64,000 bases of DNA from Mastigamoeba balamuthi (Eukaryota; Evosea; Mastigamoebida; Mastigamoebidae), in assembly GCA_902651635.1 (NCBI GenBank), contig CACRSC010000005.1:20532-84531 (forward strand), written 5' to 3'. The notes below the pieces were generated by a model. It searched no databases. It worked only from the letters and a program-made list of their open reading frames with translations, and had not been told where the DNA came from. The stretch's first letter is position 1; every line of letters starts with the position of its first letter. Shown here piece after piece: positions 35,684-46,200 of the stretch. The position numbers and the translations under genes were made by a program.

Positions 35684-36043
35684 ATGAAGCGCGCACACGA
35701 CGGCTATGTGAGCGGTCTCCGCTATGGTGAGGCCCGAGGGAGCATAGGTGTGGCGCCACTGACGATGCGGCACCTCCCCTCCCGCTCGTGCCTTCCCACC
35801 GCCCAGCGACGGTGGAGCAGGGCGTCAGGAGGCGCCCCACAGCTGCCGAGCAGACCTGCGCGGAGCTGCTGAGTTCATCGCCAACAAGAGCATCGCTCTC
35901 GTCTGCGCACCGCCCATGAGTGGCAAGACCGGCCTCATCGACCTCCTCTGTTGGTACATCGCGGAGAAGGGCACGGCAAAGGTCTCGGTCTCCTCAGCTC
36001 TGCTCCCCTTTCTCGTCAATGGGCACTCTTCATCTCTGTAGAC
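35684..36043 (+). pseudogene. P-loop NTPase 5' fragment, copy 1 (degenerate)
   Basis: Starts MKRAHDGYVSGLRYGEARG. After an intron-like break, a second frame reads EFIANKSIALVCAPPMSGKT, then GLIDLLCWYIAEKG. APPMSGKT is a Walker A motif (A-x4-G-K-T). The first part is out of frame with the second because one base is missing near 35865 and the donor GT of the short intron seen in copy 2 is altered. The frame stops at about 36040. It resembles STAND/Crinkler-type ATPases, but only the N-terminus is present. Confidence 0.5.
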
Positions 36044-36055
36044 AGCCAAACCGCC

Positions 36056-36056
36056 N
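36056..36056. other. Single N at a repeat boundary
   Basis: One undetermined base separates copy-1 NTPase sequence from the third promoter repeat. It may mark a forced contig join. Confidence 0.7.
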
Positions 36057-36187
36057 CCGGGCGGGCGGCCCTCGCGGGGTCCCGGCGGAGCTGCGCTCAT
36101 TTTTTGAGATATCTGACCCCGATGATATCTGGCCAGATATTCGAGCGCTGGTATCTCTGAGAGAAATTCAATTGGTTCGACCGCATC

Positions 36188-36475
36188 ATGAAGCGCGCAC
36201 ACGGCGACCATGCGAGCGGTCTCCGCTACGGTGAGGCCCGAGGGATCAGAGCTGTGGCGCCACTGACGATGCGGCACCTTCTCGCTACCGTCGCTGGCCG
36301 GTGGGAAGGCACGAGCGTGAGGGGAGGCGCCCCACAGCTTCCGAGAGCAGACCTGCACGGAGCTGCTCGAGTTCATTGCCAACAAGAGCATCGCTCTCGT
36401 ATGTGCACCACCCATGAGCGGCAAGACCGGCCTCATCGACCTCACAGTCCTTTCATTTATGGCTCATAAATGACC
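36188..36475 (+). pseudogene. P-loop NTPase 5' fragment, copy 2, cut at the island edge
   Basis: From MKRAHGDHASGLRYGEARG through RWEGTS, a 34-nt intron (GTGAGG...GAGCAG), then TCTELLEFIANKSIALVCAP with PMSGKTGLIDL. Homology with copy 1 stops exactly after CTCATCGACCTC (about 36445) and AT-rich island sequence begins. The remainder of the ATPase is not in the window. Confidence 0.55.
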
Positions 36476-37110
36476 ACTTGGAAACTGATAGATAGAGTTT
36501 TGCCTCATAAATTCCTCAAACGAAATTGTCATTGCCGAACTCTCAACAACAAAGGTCCTTTATTATTTCTTCAAGTAAGTCAATCATTCAATTTGTTCAT
36601 TTTCTCTCACAGGATAGGATGGCAGGGTGGACATGCACTGAAACAATGTATACTCCATTGTTGGCTTTTCATATTGAAAAGGAAGCAGGGTAAAACAGTA
36701 CATCATCCGTATATCTGGTTGTAGAATGGATAAAAAGGGGCTGTGGAATCTGAGGGTAATAAAATGTACTCATCAGCACCACAAAGAGAAACAAGATGAG
36801 GCTTCCACTTCCTAAAATCCACTATACGAACCCGGATATCAACCACAATTGATGAGTTAATCGCTTTAGTCCACGAAATGATTTTTCCAAAGAGAAGTTC
36901 AACAGGTGCCTTGCTGCGAAAACAAATGATATTTCCTTGCTCCAACTAGTGATGCCCAGTAATACGTGGGGTGGGGGCAGGAGGCCCCTTGTGATGAGAG
37001 ACTCAAGGAAGAAGGAAGAAGTGATGATGTATTGATTGGTATTCATGTTGTGACGAGAGGGTGAGTGGGGAAATGCTATTCCTTTGCCTAGGGGGTGCAG
37101 TCCCCCCTTG
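36470..37110. other. AT-rich island edge, no gene seen
   Basis: Low-complexity AT-rich sequence without coding frames of note; probably part of the retroelement at 37114-38201 (its LTR or untranslated end). Confidence 0.3.
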
Positions 37111-37113
37111 GCA

Positions 37114-38201
37114 TCACCACTCTACTTCAAAGGTCGAGCATGGGGAGACCTTGAAGAAGTCAATCGATAGTCTAGATCCGCAGGTGGGGGTGTGCCTGCA
37201 TGTACGTGATGACCTGATTGACGTTCTTGTTGTTGTTATAGGAAATCCACGAACGTGGGTCGTCGTCCCCAAAGTCTGGTAGCCCAGCCAACGAACGCGA
37301 AGCTTGAGCCTGCCAGCAACGTGACAATAATGCAGAACTGTGTCCAGGGCCATCTCGTCATGTGTGCATGATGCCTCCGCCCAGAGTTGTGCAGTGGTGA
37401 GAGCCCCTGTGCGAAACAAGTGCACCGTGTTGACGTGGGCGCGAGTGTGAGTACCCCACAGTAGGTTCTCGACAGTGTAGCAATGGTGATCGAGCTTCTT
37501 GATGACACAGAATGAACCCCGAACATTGATGTCGAGCTTGTGGTCACAGTCCTTGTCGAGGAGAACATAATTGCCAATGTCGAAGTGTGACCTGCCCCGT
37601 TTCTTGGCCAGGTACTGCCAGTGGGCCTTCTCAAATGTAGCCCTCTGAAGAGAGAGGCAATACGTGCAAACGTGTTGTGTTGCCATAACAGAAGCTGGTC
37701 GTGGAGCAACTGGGGGTCCATGTCAGGGCTCCCAGTGTCATCATCCTTGTGAAGTACCAGGTAGAGGGGAGTCTGACTGGCAAAACCATGAATGACCTCG
37801 AAGGGCAATGAGTGCACGTAGCTGTTCTTCAGGGTGAACATAGCAGCTGGTAGAACGTCGGGACAGTCCAGGGAATGGTCCAAGAGTAGGGCCTGCAGAA
37901 CCTGCACTGTAGTACGCACTGGTCCGAAAGGTCGTGTACCAGAACAGCCATAATGCATGTGTCTCGGACATGAACAACGAGGTATTGGCGAATAAGTGAT
38001 GGGGTCGTCAATAACCTGGCACCACTGGGCCCGCGAAAAGAAATCACCACTGTAGTTGCATTTTCCGGGCTGGTAGTGGATACTGTAGGGCTTCTCGTTC
38101 AGGATGACTGACCAGCTCTGAATACGGCGATTACTCAAGTAGGCCATCCAACAGGAATTCCCATCAAAAGGGTCAAAATCGTAACAATTGATGAATAGCA
38201 C
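37114..38201 (-). pseudogene. Ty3/gypsy chromovirus remnant (RNase H end, integrase end, chromodomain-like)
   Basis: Going down the minus strand: the RNase H terminus (IHYQPGKCNYSGDFFSR), a jump to the integrase C-terminal region (SYVHSLPFEVIHGFASQTPL), then FDIGNYVLLDKDCDHKL with RGSFCVIKKLDHHCYTVENL, and a chromodomain-like VAGRLKLRVRWLGYQTLG. The reading frame changes at about 37680, and the integrase core between RNase H and the C-terminal part is missing. It is a decayed copy unrelated to the element at 10.3 kb. Confidence 0.75.
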
Positions 38202-38287
38202 ATGCCCTTAATATAAGAAGCTCTTTTATGCATTTGAAGCACGATTTCACAGAGATTTTTGAAATCAAGTGATTTGTGACAAAGGTG

Positions 38288-38390
38288 ATATGTGCTGGCA
38301 TATGTGCCAGACTATGTGCCAGTGGCACAGCTTGGCCATCGACTATGCCGGCGGTACAGTGTATATGCCAGCATATATGCCGGCCTATCA
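38288..38390. repeat. B-type palindrome cluster
   Basis: Several TATGTGCCAGTGGCACA- and TATGCCGGCGGTA-like imperfect palindromes follow each other, downstream of the DUF6589-like gene. Confidence 0.75.
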
Positions 38391-38495
38391 GTTGAAATGA
38401 AAAGATTCTGTAGTTTCGTGGTTAATGGTAATCAATAAGACATTCAAAGCAGACACAGTGGCTTTCAATTGTAATAACCAACTGGTTTCATTGCT

Positions 38496-41129
38496 TTAGT
38501 CACACTCAGGATCAGATTCATCGGAGGAGAGGGCATAATCATCATCACTGCACTCAGCACAATTCATGAAGCAGTCTTTTGGATCAGCCATAACGTCATT
38601 CAGGCCATCGAAGGACGCATAAGGGTTGATGAATCCCTCTTCGAACATCTCAAGGTCCATCTGCAGAGGACTGGTTGGGAGCAGCTCATGGGAGTTGGAG
38701 AGCCAGGAGTCCAGGTTCGCATTACTCCAAAGAGAAGACTCTCTTTCTGCATGACGAGTCACCTGCATGATGTGCTCTCCAAGGCGTTTGACCTCCTCAG
38801 TAGTTCCCTTGATGGTGCTGAGCCTGTAGCGCAGCCCCTGAGCATTAGCATCACAATTGAAGGGCGNTGAGCATTAGCATCACAATTGAAGGCGAATCTG
38901 GATCAACACAGTGCTCCAACCAGTTGTCATTGTCCTTGGCAACTGAAATGAACCTGGAATGCTGCTGGATTGATGGCAGGGATGCCTTGCAGTGTGCCTT
39001 GATGCTTCTTACCATCTGTGAGAGTACAGTGCGTTGCAATGAGTGAATTAATGAAGTTAAGTTATTTACTGGCACTTATGCCAGTGGCGTATAACATATG
39101 CCGGCAGCATTTTCAATGGCATAAGAGGAAAACGGACCTTTTCACAGCAGTCATCGCTGCAGTGAGCATAAGGACTGGCCCTATTCGTCCGAAGAGTGAT
39201 GGTCTCGAGAATAGCAGCCCTGTGAGTCGGATGCAAGCCACCAGCAATCCATAAACTGAGGAACTGGGCAGTCATGACCTTCCTTGTACTGGTGGTGTCG
39301 AGTGGCATAGAACAGCTGTGGACAGAGCTGCAGGAGCCCTATGAACTCCAGAGACCTCCCAGCACGTACTGTGGCCCTCATGTAGCAGTAGGGCAGCCAA
39401 TAGTGCAGGCAGAAGCACAGAAGACTCCGGGAACGAGAGGGAATGTCCTGACACTGGGCAAGACAGTTGATTGACATCAGAACTGTGGGGTCATAGCTCG
39501 GGTGGGACGTGACAGTCTGCAGCACCCATGGCAGCAGGGCAGAGACCAGAAGCACGATCGTGTGTCATCCAGCTGAATGAAGTTCTTGAGCATGTCCTTT
39601 GTTCCCTTGCAATCCAGGAAAGCCAGAGTTGGGGTAATGAGGCAGTCCCACATCTTCCTGATAGCAAAAGGCCATTGTCTTCATCTGGTGCCAGCCAGCC
39701 AGTGATGGGATGATTGTACTGTGCAGAGGGCTGTCTTCCTGGTCACGCATTCGCCATAGCATAGAGAACACCTGCTGGTCGCCCTCGAACACTGGCATCA
39801 GGGGCAGCTGGGCACCAATGCGTTGCAGTACATCCCCCAGAAGAAAGCCCGACAAACAACCTCCCAGCACCTCCTTGACAGGTCGTGGGCATGACAGAGA
39901 GCTGCCAGACAGAGACATCCACACAAAAGTGCAGGAGCTGCACTCGAGAGGTAGGACAAGGAAGTGTGGCACCAGTGGGCAGTACATTGCACACAACTCC
40001 ACGGTTCGCTGCATGTCATCAGGTGGCTGTTCTGAGGGCAGAACACCCCTGGGAAGTACGTTGGGAAGTACGACACCCTCCTGCAAAAACCAGGCAGGTC
40101 AGTTTTTTGCTGGAGTGATGCAAAGTGAGATGCCACAATATGCTCTCTGCTGGCACATAGCATGTGCCAGTGGCATATAATTATGTGCTGTTGGCACATA
40201 GGAAAGCTAATGTAACAAAAACAATGTACTGCAAGTGTGTAGAGCATGTCCGACTGCACTCTCTGGAGGTAGTCGTCATTGGATACTATTCCCCCCACAC
40301 CACACCATGCAGCATCGTGGCATGCCTGTCCAGATGCTGGAAACCACACCCTACAGCCACCTGCAGGTTGTCTGCAACCTGCACACAGTGTTTCTGCAGC
40401 AGTATGGCCTGCTTGTGCCTGGCTGGCCTTATCCAGACTGTTCGTTGTTGTTTTGTGATTGTACACGAGTTGAAGCTGGTGAAACAGGTCCCACACGGCT
40501 GTAGGAGTAGTATGGCTCCACAGACAGCTGGAAAGCAATGCGCTGAAGTGCACGTCCTTTCTCTGTGAATAGCCGCACACACAGATGACGTATATGGTGA
40601 GTACACGCATGGCCAGGTCGTTGTCAGGGGCTGTGTCCTTGTAGCCCAGGAGAGGGCACAGAACGAGCATTAAGCTGGGCATCGTCTGCCTCAGAGCAGC
40701 AATGTACTGAGGAAACGTGGCCTTCTCCAGCCCTGTGGGTTCCATGGCACTCTGCAGCTCGTGTTTTGCAGCACACATCTGAGCTGGATTCCATCTATCG
40801 ATGCCCTTGTACACCTCCAGCTGAGTGCTGAGCCGCCTGTTCTGTTGCCTGAGGTTGCTGACCTGGGCCTCCAGTGCCCGAACACAAGACAGGTCTGGGT
40901 CAACTGGGTCGCCATCTGGGATGTTGGCTGGGCCCAGTTGAGCCTTGTGCACATACGTACTGCACTTGTACTTGCCGCGAATAGGCCAGGCGCCATCTTT
41001 GGCTTTCATCACTGCTATGCCTGCAGCTGTGCTACTGGCAGATATTCTATGCTGGTGGCAGATGACATCATTTTCAAAAATTGTTTGGGTTGTCCTAAAA
41101 GCTGATGTCAACCACACTGTCTGCGCCAA
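38496..41129 (-). CDS. DUF6589-like transposon protein, several exons
   Basis: The 5' exon (to 40260) encodes KDGAWPIRGKYKCS, NIPDGDPVDPD, a coiled coil (LEAQVSNLRQQNRRLSTQLE) and DLAMRVLTIYVICVCGYSQR to FSALLSSCLWSHTTPTAVWD, which matches the start of the DUF6589-type domain. The intron 40081-40259 is supported by phase and contains B palindromes. The next exon has GVLPSEQPPDD, RIGAQLPLMPVFEGDQQVFS and IIPSLAGWHQMKTMAFCYQ, as in the metal-binding middle of that domain. Later segments (LLQLCPQLFYATRHHQYKEG; KAHCKASLPSIQQHSRF; an acidic C-terminus ending SDESDPECD) complete it, with intermediate borders uncertain. DUF6589 proteins are encoded by transposon-like elements in fungi and protists. 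Divergent from the gene at 41.6 kb. A duplication with an N interrupts it at 38867. Confidence 0.5.
38838..38895. repeat. Short duplication around a single N
   Basis: TGAGCATTAGCATCACAATT plus a few bases occurs directly on both sides of the N at 38867, inside the 3' part of the DUF6589-like gene. This is the same signature as at 916 and suggests an uncollapsed contig overlap. Confidence 0.8.
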
Positions 41130-41628
41130 GCACCTCCAAGAAGGTGAAGCCTGATGTATGTCACCGCATTCACTTCACCCCCACTCGTTCTCCTTCTCAA
41201 GCATCCCCAGCCCACCGAGTTTGAAGTTGAATATGCCCTATACCAACAGTATATGCACAGTGTTATGCAGCATGAGCGTGAGAGGCTAGGTGTGTGTCCA
41301 TCCCCCGATAAAGTCCCTGCACCACAGGCCTCGATGGCATGCCATTCTGATGAGTTCTTCCATCTTCAAACACACAATCATCTGATAACACATGCTATGT
41401 GCTGGCGGTTTAATTCTGTACCAGCAACAGTACCGGCGGTACATAGTATTTGCCGCCGGCACATACTTATGCTGGCCATTTAGCTGCTAGTATATAATTC
41501 TACGCTGGTGGCACATAATTATATGCTGGTGGCATATTACTATATGCTGCCAGCACATAACTATATGCCACTGGCACAATCACTGGCACTGCATCCCTTT
41601 ACAACCTGATATTATTTCTGTTTTAGAA
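41130..41628. promoter_or_regulatory. Divergent intergenic region with B-type palindrome array
   Basis: Between the DUF6589-like gene (minus) and its partner (plus). From 41389 to 41590 about eight imperfect palindromes of the form ATGTGCTGGCGG, TTGCCGCCGGCACA, TATGCTGGTGGCATA and TATGCCACTGGCACA follow at irregular 20-30 bp spacing. A binding array for an element-encoded protein is inferred. Confidence 0.5.
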
Positions 41629-41640
41629 GTGGTTTCCATG

Positions 41641-43140
41641 ACCACTTCTGCAGCCCCGGTTCAACACGAGGCCATGGCAGCAGCAGCAGCACCAGCTGCT
41701 GAGCCCGAGCTATCTCCCGAGCCCCAGCAGCAGCAGGACACTGAGCCAGAGAAGGCGAACGAGCAGATGATGGAGCAGGACAAGAAGACTGAGCAGCAGG
41801 ACGATGCAGAGGCTGAGCAGCAGGACGAGGGGCAGGCGAGCAGGAGGAGAACGTGGGGGACGAGCAACAGGACCAGGAGGGGGACGAGGACGACAGTGAC
41901 AGTGGGGGGGCCCCTAGTGCTGAGCCCACCAGCATGCAGGCCCGGAACGTGGGATGGCCTGCTTCCTCTGGTGACAGGGAGCTCCAGCTGTGGCAGAAGC
42001 CCCGGCCCTGGCCAGCTTCCTCAGCTTCCTGCGACTGGGGGGCATTACAGGGTGCTGGGGTGTGCACCAGGCAGCAGCAGGTTGCTGCCATGGACCCCCA
42101 TGTGGCAGGTCACCCAGCAGAGTGCTCCGAGCATGAATGGGCTGACCTCGTGGCCCTGTACCCTCAATCACGCCCTGGAGACATCACCATGGATAGCAGC
42201 ACGATTCCCAAGGAAGACAGTGCCAGAGCAGTACGCATTTCATTCTCAATTCTAATGTCTGACTTAATCGAAACAGACTGGGACACCTGCCAGTGATCAG
42301 GTCGATGACTGTTCCATGCTTCATGACTGGCCCCCGTCGCATGGACCTGCATGACGTGTACTTCTGGGACGTTTGCCACAGGGAATCCAGCAAATGGGCC
42401 ATGTTGCTGCAGTCCGACAGTGTGTACTGGGCCTTTGTGGAGGACGAGTGGACTCTCGTCGTTCTCCTCAACCTCATCATTCCAGTCAACACCAGCATGA
42501 AGAAGCAGTTGAGCTGCCTCGTCCTCAACCCGGCGTTTTCAGTGGCTGGCATGCAGAAGAAGAACACGGTGATAAGCATCCCCTGTGGTGCTGTAAGGCA
42601 CCCTGTTGTGCTTTTCTTTATTGCGGCCAATTCAAATACCAAAATTGAATTGACAGCACAGCAGCACTTCTACATCAACTACATCCTGTGCAACAGTGAG
42701 GGTGCAATCAATTTGTATGTATTTCCTCTGTCTTTTACTTATATTTCAAATGCTTTTATCATTTTATGACTATGCTGTTACTTTTTCGTTCATGTGCCAC
42801 TGGCATATTTCTATATGCTGGCGGCATAGGCATATGCAGCCGGCACATAATTATATGCCAGTGGCATATTAAAAAAGTTGCTGGCATAACCAGTAACTCG
42901 CATTTCAGCCCATGGCTACAGCAGTACAGGCAGGCAATAATGCCTGTGGCATGCCAGGACTACAAGGATGCTGTTGTGCAGGCCTTCTCCATCATCGCCA
43001 TCTCCACCCTGACCAGGAACAGGGTCATTCTTACCATGGAGGAGAGGACTGACTGCCTGGAGGTGATGTACTTCATCACGCCATTCTGGGACCCGATCGA
43101 TGGAGAACACCGTGCAGAATGAAACCACGTCACTGACTGC
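41641..43140 (+). CDS. Partner gene of the DUF6589-like element, function unknown
   Basis: It starts MTTSAAPVQHEAMAAAAAPA, followed by an acidic Gln/Glu-rich segment. The frame then changes (introns or lesions) to DRELQLWQKPRPWPASS, HEWADLVALYPQSRPGD, then MDLHDVYFWDVCHRESSKWA, DEWTLVVLLNLIIPVN and FYINYILCNSEGAIN. An intron with B palindromes (about 42715-42908) separates the last exon, QQYRQAIMPVACQDYKDAVV, STLTRNRVILTMEERTD and FITPFWDP. The last exon is conserved in the second copy at 56.6-56.9 kb. A 4-bp insertion (GATC) at about 43099 shifts the frame relative to that copy. No family recognised; the exon chain is approximate. Confidence 0.4.
42791..42872. repeat. B-type palindromes in an intron
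   Basis: TGTGCCACTGGCATA, TATGCTGGCGGCATA, ATATGCAGCCGGCACATA and ATATGCCAGTGGCATAT occur within 80 bp, between two coding segments of the partner gene. Confidence 0.8.
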
Positions 43141-43359
43141 AGTTGCAGCTGAGGTGCGTTACCACAGCACTAGCAGAACCACCTTCACTGCCATCGTTAT
43201 CACCCCCAGAAGCACAACCAACAACAGGGGCTGAGATATGTCATTATCCACACTTCCATCCAACTGTGAACCTTTCGTGAACCTTTCTTACCATTCTTAA
43301 ATATTTCTCAGAAATCACAGAAAAAAGAGAGAAGAAAGAAGGTAAGAACTCCTTTTAAC

Positions 43360-43615
43360 TGTTACACAGTTATTTCTTTCAGACTGTTGCTTTTGTGATA
43401 CTTTTATACTATTACTTTCATAACACTTTTTTACTGTTACTTTTGTGACACTTTCAGACTGTCACTAAAGTGATACTTTTTGACTGTTGCTAAAGCAACA
43501 CTTTGTAACTGTCACTAAAGTGATACTTTTCAACTGTTGCTAAAGTGAACTTGATACTTTTCTACTGTTGCTAAAGTGACACTTATCAACTATTGCTTTT
43601 GTGACACTGATCAAA
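43360..43615. repeat. C-type hairpin minisatellite
   Basis: Tandem degenerate 25-30 bp units, each containing an inverted repeat with a four-base loop: TGTCACTAAAGTGATA, TGTTGCTAAAGCAACA and similar. It ends just before an intron acceptor (ATTTGACAG at about 43649). A second, shorter array of the same unit lies in another intron at 51548-51635. Confidence 0.8.
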
Positions 43616-43649
43616 TCTATTTATTACTAAACAAAAATATTTGACAGGA

Positions 43650-43997
43650 CTACACAGAGCAGAAGCAGCAAATGTATGTTGAGCACTGCCTCAAGATAGC
43701 ACAGGCCTTCTACAACTATATAGAGAAGGAACTCTACTACAGCAACAGGTAGAGTGTAAGACATGCATCAAGGAAATCTGTAAGCAGAGCCACTCAAAGA
43801 AGATCACTGGTAAGCAGTACAAGAACATGGCAGGGAATGTGAAGAAGCAGTTAAACAGCAAGAAGATGAACCTGCAGACGTTTCAGAAGTTGATTGAGCT
43901 GTCAACAGGAATCGAAATCGAAGATGGACAGGTTAATGAATTTGATGTATACTGTCTAACAAATCATACAGATCCAGGCCTGGTCATTTCTTCGTGA
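43650..43997 (+). CDS. Exon fragments of an unrecognised gene
   Basis: After the C-type array and a CAG acceptor, DYTEQKQQMYVEHCLKIAQA with FYNYIEKELYYSN is open to a stop near 43752. A following frame reads CKTCIKEICKQSHSKKITGK, NMAGNVKKQLNSKKMNLQTF and STGIEIEDGQVNEFD. The Lys-rich helical character looks coding, but no start or family is seen. It may be the 3' end of the partner gene upstream. Confidence 0.3.
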
Positions 43998-44157
43998 TTC
44001 CAACTGGAAACAGAGGTTAAAACGAATTTTAAATTTAATTGTAAAGCTCTAGAATAAAAAAGAATAGCGCCAAAAAAGAAGAAGGGAAAGTGGACTGAGC
44101 TGTTTCAAGTTGACAACATTCAGAAAGAAAGAAAGAAAGAACCGAAAAAATGCTTAG

Positions 44158-46200
44158 TTATTTATTGCTCAATCGCCAGCGATTGCAGAAAGAAATACAA
44201 AAGAAGTTATGAGAAACACGAAGAGGAAACACAAAACCAATGGAAGAACAGGTTTCAATAACACTGAACAAAGGGAAAACAGATTTAAGTGAGACTGAGA
44301 ATGAAACTGTTTCTCTATTATATCTTTCTCCTCTTGGTGTCAGAAGAGTGCACCTTGCCCTGTGCCTCGTCTGCTTTCCCCTCCTTGGACTCGGCTGATT
44401 TCTTCCTTCTGCCTCTTGTATCACGCTTCCTGCCCTGGGTCGTGGTTTGACAGCCTCTTCCCACAGGGACTGGATCTCTTCCTCTGCCTCTCCCTCTGCC
44501 TCTCCCTTAGTCTCGTCCTCATTCTCGGCCTTGCCCTTGTCCTCCTTCTCTGAGACTTCCTCCCCCCCACTGGCCTGTTCTGCCTGCAGCTTGTTCTTGT
44601 TCATGCTCTCTGCAAAACAATGAGAGAAACAAAAATTGCAGTGAGTACCCCTCTAAGCGCTTGAGGTCCTTCATCGTGAAGCCTTTCGAAGTTCCGAGGA
44701 TGCTGGCAAGTGGTTTTACGGGAGCCTGCACCTGCATAGCTGACGTGCTCTCTGTTGAATTGTTAAAAGGAATAAAGAAAATTGGCACCTTTCTCACTGG
44801 GTTCCTCTGCAGGTGTCGAATGAACAGGAGGACAGAGCACAGCTGTTGCTTTCCCAACACGAAGATGACATGCTTCCTCCTTCTGGCAGATGGCTTCCTC
44901 ACGAAGCACTACTTCCTGGGGCACTGCCAGGGGAGACGATCCTGGGTCAGGTCCAGTCCAGGTTCCTACTGGAGTAGCAAGCGAGACCAGCACTAAGAAG
45001 TTGGTGAGACAAGGAAACAACAGATAGCATATCCTTCGCAGGGTGAGGAACGGGAGGAATAGGGGCAGCAGCTTGAACTGGCAGAACAATGAGTGAAGGG
45101 ACTGCTGCAGAAGGAGCAGCAGCAGCAGCAGCAGCAGCAGCTGGCAAAAAACCGGTGGCAGTGATCTTGGGAGCTCAGCAGCAGGCTCTCTCTCCTGTGC
45201 AGAAGCATTCTTGGCATCCGGCATTGGTGTGTCCTCAGTGGCAGACCCATCAATCGAGGCACCAGAGGGAAGAATGACAGGAGAATGTTCCTGACGGAAC
45301 TGTCAGACAGACTTTGAGTAAATGGCAACTTGCCTGGGATGTGGAAAGCGAGGCAGTAGCCTCGGATGTGGAGATCAAACCATGGAGCCAAGGCGAGATG
45401 CTGTCAGGTTTGGAAGGGAAGCGAAGCAGCAGCCGCAACAGAAGGCTGGTTGGGGGGACCATGACAGGAGCAGCGACTGCAAACAATAGAACATAAGAAA
45501 TGAAACAAGGCAGGGAGAGTACGAGGATCTGTGGGCATAGCCTGAGGCGACCATAAAGCTAAATCCTCTCTTTCGTCTTGTGGATCAGCACTGCTGAGGA
45601 CTCGGAGAAACAGTGAAGGAGCTGGAAGTTCTCCTGCTAACACAGTTAGTCTGTTATCGCCGGCGATAAGAGAAAAAGGAAATAACTGGTTCAAGCAGGA
45701 TATTGGCATCGTGGGTTGAAGTACGGAACAGCCTGTGGTATGATGCCCAGTTGTGTAATGCACACCGAAGTGTACTGAGCCCGAACAGATTGCCTATCTC
45801 CACTATGTTGAAGTGAAAGAAGATGTCCTTGACATAGTTCGTCACTTCTGTCTCCTTGCTCCTTGGGCTGCAGTGGTGGTATACAGACAACAGCAGTTCT
45901 GCTATCGTCTCATACTTGATGTGTGGCATCAAGGAGCAGTACAACTCCTCTGTCCTGTCAACTGGCATGCTCACAACTGTGCACTCTGATCCGACTGTTA
46001 GGAACAACAATTGAAAATGAACGGACCCTCCAGGTTCAGTAGCGCTATCACTTGGCTGAGAACCGTGTTCTGCTGCTGGTGCATGGCGACAACAAGAAGG
46101 TTTGGTTGGTACAGCTCGCAGATGGCTGTCCACTTAGTGCTCAGTGCCAATATGTTGGTGAAGCAGAGGTCCAGGGTTGCCAAGAACCTCTGAGCAATCA
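44158..46200 (-). CDS. Exon fragments, probably 3' part of the gene starting at 47529
   Basis: Coding-like segments: LATLDLCFTNILALSTKWTA (46160 down), MPVDRTEELYCSLMPHIKYE with TIAELLLSVYHHCSPRSKET (45970-45850), VTNYVKDIFFHFNIVEIGNL, an Ala/Pro-rich run (45150-45030), VQAPVKPLASILGTSKGFTM and KDLKRLEG, then after a 40-nt intron (44601-44646 region) a highly acidic tail, EEVSEKEDKGKAENEDETKG. The intron near 45610-45680 contains an A palindrome. The frame order is plausible but not every splice is resolved. No family recognised. Confidence 0.3.

Larger units (their letters stand above)
35440..36190. repeat. Three copies of the Sel1-gene 5' end and promoter
   Basis: The segment GGCGGGCGGCCCTCG to GCTGCGCTCATTTTT, followed by GAGATATCTGACC, GATGATATCTGG and CAGATATTCGAGCG, occurs at about 35415-35520, 35552-35660 and 36057-36165. 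Only the first is attached to an intact Sel1 gene. The other two are each followed by a 5' fragment of a P-loop NTPase gene. An N at 36056 lies at the edge of the third copy. Confidence 0.85.
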
